From an uncultured Bacteroidales bacterium (GTDB lineage: Bacteria; Bacteroidota; Bacteroidia; Bacteroidales; Paludibacteraceae): a stretch of DNA of 5,808 bases. The notes under the pieces were generated by a model. The model worked only from the letters and a program-made list of their open reading frames with translations, made no database searches and had not been told where the DNA came from. The stretch is taken from the NCBI GenBank assembly GCA_900556095.1, contig USNU01000108.1, forward strand, positions 1-5,808, read 5' to 3'. Made by a program: the position numbers and the translations under genes. Below, one piece after another: positions 1 to 5,808 of this stretch (its first letter is position 1; each line of letters starts with the position of its first letter).

Positions 1-418
1 TCGAATGATTGTAAGTGCGTGGAATGTGGCAGAAGTGGACAAGATGGCTTTGCCGCCTTGTCATCTGTTGTTTCAGTTTTATGTTGCCGACGGGCGTTTG
101 TCGCTGCAACTCTACCAACGTTCGGCGGATATTTTCCTCGGCGTGCCGTTTAACATTGCTTCGTATGCCCTTCTACTCCAAATGATGGCGCAGGTTACGG
201 GCCTGAAAGCAGGTGATTTTGTGCATACTTTAGGCGACGCACATATCTATCTTAATCACCTCGACCAAGTGCGTCTACAACTTACTCGTGAACCACGTCC
301 CCTACCCCGCATGATCATCAATCCCGATATAAAGGACCTATTTGGTTTCCGGTATGAGGATTTCACACTTGATGGTTACGACCCACACCCTCACATTGCC
401 GGTATGGTCAGTGTTTGA
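1..418 (+). CDS. thyA: Thymidylate synthase, C-terminal part (5' end outside window)
   Basis: Thymidylate synthase makes dTMP from dUMP, using 5,10-methylene-tetrahydrofolate as carbon donor and reductant and releasing dihydrofolate; it is a cytosolic homodimer. The reading frame is open from base 2 (an Arg codon) and ends at TGA 416-418, so about half of the usual roughly 264-residue protein is visible. The ATG at 5-7 is internal, because the fragment begins in the conserved stretch IVSAWNV. Diagnostic features are the active-site Pro-Cys-His (Cys codon 59-61), the dUMP-binding QRSADIFLG and [10 protein letters not shown] stretches, the GDAHIYLNH segment with its His-x-Tyr pair, REPRPLP, and the C-terminal GYDPHP. 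The C-terminus (MVSV) matches the family's usual end, so the 3' end is intact. folA follows after 55 bp, the common thyA-folA pairing. Identity is very secure; only the missing 5' part is unseen. Confidence 0.97.
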   Translation, partial: RMIVSAWNVAEVDKMALPPCHLLFQFYVADGRLSLQLYQRSADIFLGVPFNIASYALLLQMMAQVTGLKAGDFVHTLGDAHIYLNHLDQVRLQLTREPRPLPRMIINPDIKDLFGFRYEDFTLDGYDPHPHIAGMVSV

Positions 419-473
419 TCTCATAGAGTTTGACTTCAGTCTGCATATTCATTTTTAATTGTTACTTGTAAAC

Positions 474-974
474 ATGCTTTCCATCATCGCTGCCATCTCG
501 GAGGAAAATGCCATTGGCAAACAGGGCAACCTATTGTGCCACTTGCCAAACGACCTGCGCCATTTTAAGGAAATAACCCTTGGTTCGTCGATTATTATGG
601 GGTCTTCCACGTATCTCTCCCTGCCCAAACGCCCTCTACCCAAGCGGCAAAATATCGTCATCACAGGCAGGCAGGACACAATCTTCGAAGGGGCCGATGT
701 GGCGCACTCAATAGAAGAAGCCTTAGAGATGGTACGTGAGGTGGAAGAGGCGTTTGTAATTGGCGGCGGAAGCATCTATCGACAGATGATGCCTCTTGCT
801 GACAAACTCTATATTACGCATATCCACCATAGTTGGCCCGATGCCGACACGTTCTTTCCCGAAATTAGCCCTGAAGAATGGCTCCTGCAAACTGCAGAGG
901 AACATCCTGCCGACAAGGACAATCCATATATCTACACCTTTGCCGAATACGTCCGCATACCCCATAGCAAATGA
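474..974 (+). CDS. folA: Dihydrofolate reductase
   Basis: This enzyme reduces dihydrofolate to tetrahydrofolate with NADPH and so regenerates the cofactor used up by the ThyA encoded just upstream; it is the trimethoprim target. The product is 166 residues, a normal length. The ATG at 474 was chosen because the protein then begins MLSIIAAIS, as DHFRs do; a TTG five codons upstream in frame (459) is unlikely. Visible features: IIAAIS strand at 4-9, IG at 14-15, catalytic Asp27 in LPNDLRHFK, IIMG at 40-43, RPLPKRQNIVI at 53-63 with the folate-carboxylate Arg58, the cofactor-binding VIGGGSIY at 95-102, and LYITHI at 112-117. Odd residues are Leu21-Cys22 where E. coli has Pro-Trp, and Ser44 where E. 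coli has the NADPH-contacting Arg44. The stop codon overlaps the next start (ATGA at 971-974), which suggests translational coupling. Family assignment is secure; the effect of the substitutions on kinetics or drug sensitivity is inference. Confidence 0.95.
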   Translation: MLSIIAAISEENAIGKQGNLLCHLPNDLRHFKEITLGSSIIMGSSTYLSLPKRPLPKRQNIVITGRQDTIFEGADVAHSIEEALEMVREVEEAFVIGGGSIYRQMMPLADKLYITHIHHSWPDADTFFPEISPEEWLLQTAEEHPADKDNPYIYTFAEYVRIPHSK

Positions 975-1588
975 TATCTATTAAAAATATCGTCTTTGAT
1001 TTTGGTGGAGTATTGGTCGATTGGAATCCGCACTATCTGTACGACCGCTATTTGGGTAGCCGAGAGCATGCTGATTGGTTCTTGCAAAACATCTGTACCG
1101 GCGAATGGAATACTCAAATGGATGCGGGCAAACCTTTCGCAGAAGGCATTGCAGAAAAGATTACAGAGCATCCTGAATATGAGGCTGCCATTCGCGCTTA
1201 TCAAACCGATTGGATGCAGATGATGGGCGGGCAAATACCCACAATGCAAGTATTGGTAGAGGCTCTCCGCAATCAAGGTTATCATCTCTACGGACTCACT
1301 AACTGGTCAGCAGAGACGTTCTGTCAAGTACGTCCAAAGTATCCTATTTTCAATCTATTGGATGGAATAGTGGTATCGGGTGAGGAGAAGATAGCCAAGC
1401 CCGACCTGCGCATATTCCAAATTCTAATGGAGCGATACGGCATAACCCCGAGCGAATCAATCTTTGCCGATGACAACCTCCCGAATCTGGTACCCGCTCA
1501 GACATTAGGTTTCCATACTATTCATTTCCTAAATCCCGCTCAACTACGCCACGACTTGCAAACTCATTTTGGTATAGTTGTTTCCTAA
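971..1588 (+). CDS. HAD-superfamily phosphatase, YihX-like (substrate unknown)
   Basis: A 205-residue cytosolic protein of the haloacid dehalogenase superfamily, subfamily IA with an alpha-helical cap. Motif I is VFDFGGVLVDW (nucleophile Asp10), motif II is the Thr110 of LYGLTNWS, motif III is Lys143 in the EEKIAKPD segment, and motif IV is FADDN with Asp167 and Asp168. Residues about 17-90 form the cap. The second Asp of the usual DxDx(T/V) motif is Gly12 here, as I recall for YihX-type proteins such as the E. coli alpha-glucose-1-phosphatase, so phosphatase activity is still plausible. The ATG at 971 shares bases with the folA stop, and no other start would keep motif I near the N-terminus. 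tex begins 14 bp downstream. Residue resemblance to many Bacteroidales 'HAD family hydrolases' is strong, but the substrate cannot be read from sequence; a sugar phosphate, nucleotide or pterin phosphate are all possible. No gene symbol is justified. Confidence 0.9.
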   Translation: MISIKNIVFDFGGVLVDWNPHYLYDRYLGSREHADWFLQNICTGEWNTQMDAGKPFAEGIAEKITEHPEYEAAIRAYQTDWMQMMGGQIPTMQVLVEALRNQGYHLYGLTNWSAETFCQVRPKYPIFNLLDGIVVSGEEKIAKPDLRIFQILMERYGITPSESIFADDNLPNLVPAQTLGFHTIHFLNPAQLRHDLQTHFGIVVS

Positions 1589-1602
1589 AATTGTAAATCA
1601 CA

Positions 1603-3726
1603 ATGAATTTTGCACAACTCATATCACCGGTTCTTTCTATTAGCGAAAAGCAGGTGGCCGCCACTATTACTCTCCTTGACGAGAAAGCGACAATCCCTTT
1701 TATCGCCCGCTATCGAAAAGAGAAAACGGGTTCGCTTGACGAATTGCAGATAGGTGCCATACTAACCGAATATACCCGTCTGCAAGACATGGCCGACCGC
1801 AAACAAACTATTCTCAACACAATAGAGGAACAAGGCAAACTGACACCCGAACTGCACCAACGTATTGATGCGTGTTGGAACGCTACAGAATTGGAAGACA
1901 TTTATCTGCCTTATAAACCCCACCGAAAGACGCGTGCTGACATCGCTATTGCGCACGGGTTGGAACCGCTTGCCAAGCAACTGATGGCACAGAATAATGG
2001 CAATGTATCCGGTTGGGCAAAGACCTATATCAATAAAGAAGTACCCACTACCGATGATGCTTTGCAAGGTGCACGCGATATCATTGCCCAATGGATTTCC
2101 GAAGATGAACGTGCCAGAAATGCCGTGCGTCGTGAATTTGGCTATACCGCCGTGCTAACCACCAAGGTTGTCAAAGCAAAATCCGACTTACCCGAGGCAC
2201 AAAACTACAAAGACTATTTTGCAGTCAGCGAACCGCTTAAACGTATATCTTCACACCGTCTGTTAGCCATTCGCCGTGCGGAGAAAGAGGGGTTTATCCG
2301 AATGGATATATCGCCCGACCAAGAGAAATGCCTCGACAAATTGGCAAACCTGTTTCTGCACTCGCGCAACGATGCGGCTTATCAAGTGGAATTAGCAATG
2401 GAGGATAGTTACAAACGCCTACTCAAGCCGTCTATTGAAACAGAGTACGCCGCGCTGTCCAAAGAGAAAGCCGACACCGAGGCGATACGCGTCTTTGCCG
2501 ACAATCTGCGCCAATTACTCCTTGACTCGCCCCTTGGACAGAAACGTGTTTTGGCACTTGACCCCGGTTTCCGAACGGGTTGCAAGTTGGTGGTTCTCAC
2601 TCCACAAGGCGACCTTGTAATGCATAGTGTGGTCTATGTTCACAATGTGGAATCACCCTCGATTCTTGCCGACCTCATTCAAAAATATCGTATTGAAGCC
2701 ATCGCCATCGGCAATGGTACGGCAAGTCGTGAGACAGAACAGATGACACAACTGGCTATAAAACAACTGCCTCAGGAGATGCGTCCGCAAGTATTTATAG
2801 TGAGCGAGAATGGTGCATCGGTCTATTCGGCAAGCAAGTTAGCCCGCGAGGAGTTTCCCAATGAAGATGTTACAGTGCGCGGGGCTGTAAGTATCGGACG
2901 CCGCCTGATGGATCCGTTGGCAGAATTGGTGAAGATAGACCCAAAATCCATTGGCGTAGGGCAATATCAGCACGATGTAGACCAGACGCGTCTCAAAGAG
3001 AGCCTGCAACAGACAGTAGAGAGCGTGGTAAACCATGTTGGGGTGGACGTGAATACTGCCAGCCGTCACCTATTGACCTACATCTCCGGTTTGGGACCGA
3101 CACTGGCACAGAACATAGTGGATTACCGCGCGGAAAACGGGGCATTTCCCAACCGTAAGTCGCTGCTCAAGGTGCCTAAGATGGGTGCCAAGACATTTGA
3201 ACAGGCGGCGGGATTCCTGCGTGTAACGGACTCAGATACTCCGCTTGATAACTCGGCAGTGCACCCGGAACGTTATCATCTGGTAGAGCAGATGGCGCAC
3301 GACCTCGGCTGCACGGTAAACGACCTACTATGCGATGCCGCTCTACGTCGGCAGATTGACTTGAATAAATATGTATCTTCAGAAGTAGGTCTCCCTACCC
3401 TGACTGACATTCTGCACGAATTGGAAAAACCCTCGCGTGACCCTCGCACGGAGATAGAGGAATTTCATTTTGACGACTCGGTGCATACGATTGACGACCT
3501 GCAAGTGGGAATGGTGCTGCCGGGTATTGTTACGAACATCTCCAATTTCGGAGCCTTTGTGGATTTGGGAATCCATAAAGACGGACTTATACATATCTCT
3601 GAAATGGCTAATCGCCGCATCACCAATCCCGCCGATGTAGTCAGTCTCCACCAGCATGTCCGTGTTCGTGTCATAGCCATCGACCATGCCCGAAACCGCA
3701 TCCAACTCTCCCTCAAACAAGTATAA
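1603..3726 (+). CDS. tex: Tex-family S1 RNA-binding transcription accessory protein
   Basis: A 707-residue cytosolic nucleic-acid-binding protein related to bacterial Tex and distantly to eukaryotic Spt6; it is thought to act around transcription and RNA, with no enzymatic reaction firmly assigned. Domains in order: an N-terminal helical Tex_N region (about 1-190) with the signature ATIPFIARYRKEKTG; a YqgF/RNase H-like domain starting near RVLALDPGFRTG (Asp320 in the DPG) and running through GNGTASRET at 370-378 and SENGASVYSAS at 401-411; a strongly conserved stretch VRGAVSIGRR to GVGQYQHDV; helix-hairpin-helix repeats at about 488-545 (ISGLGPTLAQNIV and VPKMGAKTF); and a C-terminal S1 domain at about 635-706 (GIVTNISNFGAFVDLG, DGLIHISEM, IQLSLKQV). 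It is shorter than E. coli Tex (about 773) but complete at both ends. The gene starts 14 bp after the HAD gene and probably shares its transcript. Identity is very secure. Confidence 0.97.
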   Translation: MNFAQLISPVLSISEKQVAATITLLDEKATIPFIARYRKEKTGSLDELQIGAILTEYTRLQDMADRKQTILNTIEEQGKLTPELHQRIDACWNATELEDIYLPYKPHRKTRADIAIAHGLEPLAKQLMAQNNGNVSGWAKTYINKEVPTTDDALQGARDIIAQWISEDERARNAVRREFGYTAVLTTKVVKAKSDLPEAQNYKDYFAVSEPLKRISSHRLLAIRRAEKEGFIRMDISPDQEKCLDKLANLFLHSRNDAAYQVELAMEDSYKRLLKPSIETEYAALSKEKADTEAIRVFADNLRQLLLDSPLGQKRVLALDPGFRTGCKLVVLTPQGDLVMHSVVYVHNVESPSILADLIQKYRIEAIAIGNGTASRETEQMTQLAIKQLPQEMRPQVFIVSENGASVYSASKLAREEFPNEDVTVRGAVSIGRRLMDPLAELVKIDPKSIGVGQYQHDVDQTRLKESLQQTVESVVNHVGVDVNTASRHLLTYISGLGPTLAQNIVDYRAENGAFPNRKSLLKVPKMGAKTFEQAAGFLRVTDSDTPLDNSAVHPERYHLVEQMAHDLGCTVNDLLCDAALRRQIDLNKYVSSEVGLPTLTDILHELEKPSRDPRTEIEEFHFDDSVHTIDDLQVGMVLPGIVTNISNFGAFVDLGIHKDGLIHISEMANRRITNPADVVSLHQHVRVRVIAIDHARNRIQLSLKQV

Positions 3727-3819
3727 TTCCCCGATATTGAAATGGAGGACATTCGGTATGCTATCGAGAATCACCTACTAATCACCTATAGTTATTAGCA
3801 CGAAAGTATATAGATTGAA

Positions 3820-3851
3820 TTTGCACAGGTGCGGATATTTTTGTATCTTTG
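3820..3851 (+). promoter_or_regulatory. Bacteroidota-type promoter for the S9 peptidase gene
   Basis: TTTG at 3820-3823 is followed, after 20 bp, by TATCTTTG at 3844-3851. This exactly fits the -33 TTTG and -7 TAnnTTTG elements known for the primary sigma factor of Bacteroides and relatives. Transcription would then begin about 6-9 bases after the -7 box, giving a leader of roughly 15-18 nt before the ATG at 3875. That leader is A/T-rich (ttttataaaacaaagt) and has no Shine-Dalgarno sequence, as is usual in the phylum. The promoter marks the start of a unit separate from thyA-folA-HAD-tex. The rest of the 3727-3874 gap shows no strong hairpin followed by a T-run, so the tex terminator is not identified. 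Confidence 0.75.
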
Positions 3852-3874
3852 CAGGCAATTTTATAAAACAAAGT

Positions 3875-5808
3875 ATGAAACTAAAAGTATGGCTTATGGC
3901 AGGAATTGCCTTGTTGGCGGCATCGTGTGCAAAAGATAGTGCACAGGAGAAAGAACCGATTAGCAAACCACAAATTACCATTGAAGGCGGACGCCTCACC
4001 CCCGAAGCATTGTGGGCAATGGGACGTATCGGCGATGTGGCGATAGACACAGATAATCAGCGCATTGCTTATACTGTCAGTTACTATAGCGTGTCCGAAA
4101 ACCGCTCCACCACATGGATACGGATTTGCGACTTAGGAAACGGTCAGTTGGAGCAAAAGGATGAATTTGTCGGTTCGTCTCCCGCTTGGACAAAAGAGGG
4201 GCAACTCGCCTATTTGAAGGACGGGAAACTCTATTTCCACGTGCGTCGCGCCGGGCAACGCACCGAAGACATCTGCCTGACGGGTTTTGACAAAGACATT
4301 GAGGGCTTCTTGCTCTCGCCGGACAACTCGCAGATACTGCTTGCGGCACAAGTAAAGACTGTGGAGACCACTGCCGACCGCTATCCGGACTTGGACAAAG
4401 CCACCGGAAAGGTGATAACCGACCTGATGTACAAACATTGGGACGAGTGGACAGAGAGTGCACCACAGCCATTTCTGGCAAAGTTGGACAAGGAAAACTT
4501 GGTAGATAAGCAACTGAAGGTTACAGATGTTATCAATCTGTTGGAAGGCACCCCATACGAAAGCCCGATGAAACCTTTCGGCGGAGTGGAGCAATGGGCA
4601 TGGAGTCCCGACGGCACGGAGATTGCCTACACATGCCGTAAGAAAACGGGGATTGACTATGCTCTTTCGACCAATTCGGATATATACATCTATGATATAT
4701 GTACGCGCACGCACAAGAACATTACCGAGAACAACAAGGGTTATGATACCAACCCTGCTTATTCGCCGAACGGACAATACATTGCTTGGCAGAGTATGGA
4801 GCGCGACGGGTATGAAAGCGATGAAAACCGCCTTTTCATTATGAACCGCGCAACAGGAGAGAAAATATTTGCCAGCCAAAGATTAGCCACCAACGTGGAT
4901 TCTTATTATTGGAAAGACGACAGCACCATTGTTTTCAATGCCGTTTGGCACGCCACGGAACGGATCTATCAATGCGTAATGCGCAATGCACAATGCGCAA
5001 TTGAACAACTGACCCCTGACGGACAGTATGACTATGAGCCATGCGGAAACATCGGCAACACCTATATCTGCATGCGCCACTCTATGCGTGAAGCAAACGA
5101 GATATATCAATTCACAATGCAAAATGCAAAATGCGAATTGAACCAACTCACATTTGAAAACAAGAACATCTATGACCAGATAGAGATGGGGCGTGTGGAA
5201 CCGCGTTGGCAAACTACCACTGACGGCAAACAGATGCTCACATGGATTATCTATCCGCCGCATTTCGACCCCAACAAGAAATACCCCACCCTGCTCTACT
5301 GCGAGGGCGGTCCTCAGTCTCCCGTCAGCCAATTCTGGAGTTTCCGTTGGAACTTTATGATGATGGCTGCCAACGATTATATCGTCGTAGCCCCCAACCG
5401 TCGCGGCTTACCGGGCTTTGGCAAGGAATGGAACGAGGAGATCAGCGGCGACTATGGCGGACAATGTATGCGTGATTATTTCACGGCTATTGACGAGTTT
5501 GTGGCTCATTCACCCAATGCGGATAAAGACCATCTCGGGTGTGTCGGGGCGTCGTTTGGCGGGTTCAGCGTCTATTGGATAGCAGGACACCACGACCACC
5601 GCTTCAAGGCGTTTATTGCTCACGACGGTATCTTCAATATGGAAATGCAATACCTTGAAACTGAGGAGAAATGGTTTGCCAACTGGGATATGGGCGGTGC
5701 ATATTGGGACAAAGAAAACGCCATAGCGCAGCGTACATTTGCCAATTCGCCTCACCGATTTGTAGATAAGTGGGACACGCCTATCCTTTGTATTCATGGC
5801 GAAAAAGA
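3875..5808 (+). CDS. Exported S9 serine peptidase, dipeptidyl-peptidase 5-like (3' end outside window)
   Basis: The frame from ATG 3875 stays open to the window end: 644 full codons plus two bases. Residues 1-17 form a signal peptide (MKLK, then a hydrophobic run) ending LLAASC, so Cys18 is a likely lipid-attachment site although position -3 is Ala. Residues about 40-430 look like a beta-propeller, with blade motifs such as WAWSPDGTEIAY and NPAYSPNGQYIAW. The alpha/beta-hydrolase domain starts near 445: EGGP at 477-480, NRRGLPGFG at 508-516, and nucleophile Ser560 in GASFGG (558-563). The window ends in IHGEK plus 'ga', where the family has the catalytic Asp; this is 85 residues after Ser560, the spacing I recall for Porphyromonas gingivalis DPP5. 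Such enzymes release dipeptides from oligopeptides in the periplasm for amino-acid nutrition. About 40-80 residues, including the His, lie outside. Two in-frame heptamer repeats (4970-5003 and 5108-5140) are unusual. DPP5 is the best match; another S9 subgroup is possible. Confidence 0.9.
   Translation, partial: MKLKVWLMAGIALLAASCAKDSAQEKEPISKPQITIEGGRLTPEALWAMGRIGDVAIDTDNQRIAYTVSYYSVSENRSTTWIRICDLGNGQLEQKDEFVGSSPAWTKEGQLAYLKDGKLYFHVRRAGQRTEDICLTGFDKDIEGFLLSPDNSQILLAAQVKTVETTADRYPDLDKATGKVITDLMYKHWDEWTESAPQPFLAKLDKENLVDKQLKVTDVINLLEGTPYESPMKPFGGVEQWAWSPDGTEIAYTCRKKTGIDYALSTNSDIYIYDICTRTHKNITENNKGYDTNPAYSPNGQYIAWQSMERDGYESDENRLFIMNRATGEKIFASQRLATNVDSYYWKDDSTIVFNAVWHATERIYQCVMRNAQCAIEQLTPDGQYDYEPCGNIGNTYICMRHSMREANEIYQFTMQNAKCELNQLTFENKNIYDQIEMGRVEPRWQTTTDGKQMLTWIIYPPHFDPNKKYPTLLYCEGGPQSPVSQFWSFRWNFMMMAANDYIVVAPNRRGLPGFGKEWNEEISGDYGGQCMRDYFTAIDEFVAHSPNADKDHLGCVGASFGGFSVYWIAGHHDHRFKAFIAHDGIFNMEMQYLETEEKWFANWDMGGAYWDKENAIAQRTFANSPHRFVDKWDTPILCIHGEK
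4970..5003 (+). repeat. In-frame 7-bp tandem array 1 inside the peptidase gene
   Basis: Units begin at 4970, 4977, 4984, 4991 and 4998 and read caatgcg, taatgcg, caatgca, caatgcg and a partial caattg, so the period is exactly 7 bp over nearly five units. The array encodes residues 366-376 of the peptidase (QCVMRNAQCAI). Because three units make 21 bp, the peptide has a 7-residue rhythm (Cys367, Cys374). The unit is not a multiple of 3, so gain or loss of a single copy would break the frame. It lies between Tyr365 and the QLT motif of a propeller blade, where related proteins normally have a short polar turn. Confidence 0.85.
5108..5140 (+). repeat. In-frame 7-bp tandem array 2 inside the peptidase gene
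   Basis: Units begin at 5108, 5115, 5122 and 5129 and read caattca, caatgca, aaatgca and aaatgcg, followed by aattg at 5136-5140. It encodes residues 412-422 (QFTMQNAKCEL) and sits exactly 138 bp after array 1, in the same frame and in the same place relative to the flanking Tyr (411) and QLT (424-426). Relative to array 1 it has lost one base in the last unit (gcg-aattg against gcg-c-aattg), compensated a few bases later (gaacc against gaac), so the frame is kept. It is more diverged from a perfect heptamer than array 1. Confidence 0.8.

Noticed and set aside
419..473. Possible promoter between thyA and folA (TTTG at 429-432, TAATTG near 456).
   Set aside because: The downstream box does not match TAnnTTTG and the spacing of 23 bp is too long; co-transcription with thyA is simpler.
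459..473. TTG at 459 as start of folA.
   Set aside because: It adds five residues before the normal DHFR N-terminus, and the ATG at 474 gives the family start.
1589..1602. Gap between the HAD gene and tex as a regulatory site.
   Set aside because: Only 14 bases, A/T-rich, consistent with an ordinary within-operon junction.
3776..3797. Short inverted repeat (ctaat ... attag) in the gap after tex as a possible terminator.
   Set aside because: Only 5 bp of A/T-rich stem, an 11-base loop and no following T-run.
3742..3798. An 18-codon ORF after tex (begins MEDIRYAIEN, stop TAG 3796-3798).
   Set aside because: Too short, not recognised, and no supporting promoter or family match; could be the remnant of a gene but nothing shows it.
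3778..4050. Open frame of 90 codons on the - strand covering the promoter and signal-peptide region.
   Set aside because: It overlaps the promoter and start of a recognised gene and shows no family features.
4685..4703. Small inverted repeat (tacat ... atgta) inside the peptidase gene.
   Set aside because: It is explained by the Tyr/Ile/Asp codons of a propeller strand (DIYIYD) and is weak as a structure.
4133..4879. Long open frame of 248 codons on the - strand.
   Set aside because: It is antisense to the peptidase gene, whose + strand frame has clear motifs; the reverse translation has no recognisable domain.

Overview
The window looks like chromosomal DNA from a member of the Bacteroidales (Bacteroidota), possibly of the Prevotella or Bacteroides type. 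This rests on three things: a promoter of the Bacteroidota form (TTTG, 20 bp, TAnnTTTG) ahead of the last gene, an A/T-rich translation start without a clear Shine-Dalgarno sequence, and proteins that read like Bacteroidales versions of their families. The exact genus cannot be told from this sequence. All genes I can support lie on the + strand.

Layout: the window opens inside thyA (thymidylate synthase, C-terminal part, ending at 418). After 55 bp comes folA (dihydrofolate reductase, 474-974). It overlaps by 4 bp a HAD-superfamily phosphatase gene (971-1588), and 14 bp later comes tex (S1-domain RNA-binding protein, 1603-3726). The spacing suggests one transcription unit. ThyA turns methylene-tetrahydrofolate into dihydrofolate, and FolA recycles it to tetrahydrofolate. 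The HAD enzyme has an unknown substrate but is tied to folA by the stop/start overlap. Tex is a housekeeping protein linked to transcription and RNA.

A 148-bp gap (3727-3874) holds a clear promoter for a new unit. That unit starts with an exported S9-family serine peptidase, best matched to dipeptidyl-peptidase 5 (3875 to beyond the window end). The window stops two bases into the codon expected for the catalytic Asp, so the Asp/His end of the triad is not seen.

The most unusual thing is inside the peptidase gene. Two arrays of a 7-bp unit (consensus about caatgcg/caatgca) lie in frame in successive parts of the predicted beta-propeller, exactly 138 bp (46 codons) apart. They look like intergenic repeat DNA that has been absorbed into a coding sequence. 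Otherwise this is an ordinary housekeeping region. I see no mobile element, CRISPR array, RNA gene or new multi-gene system.
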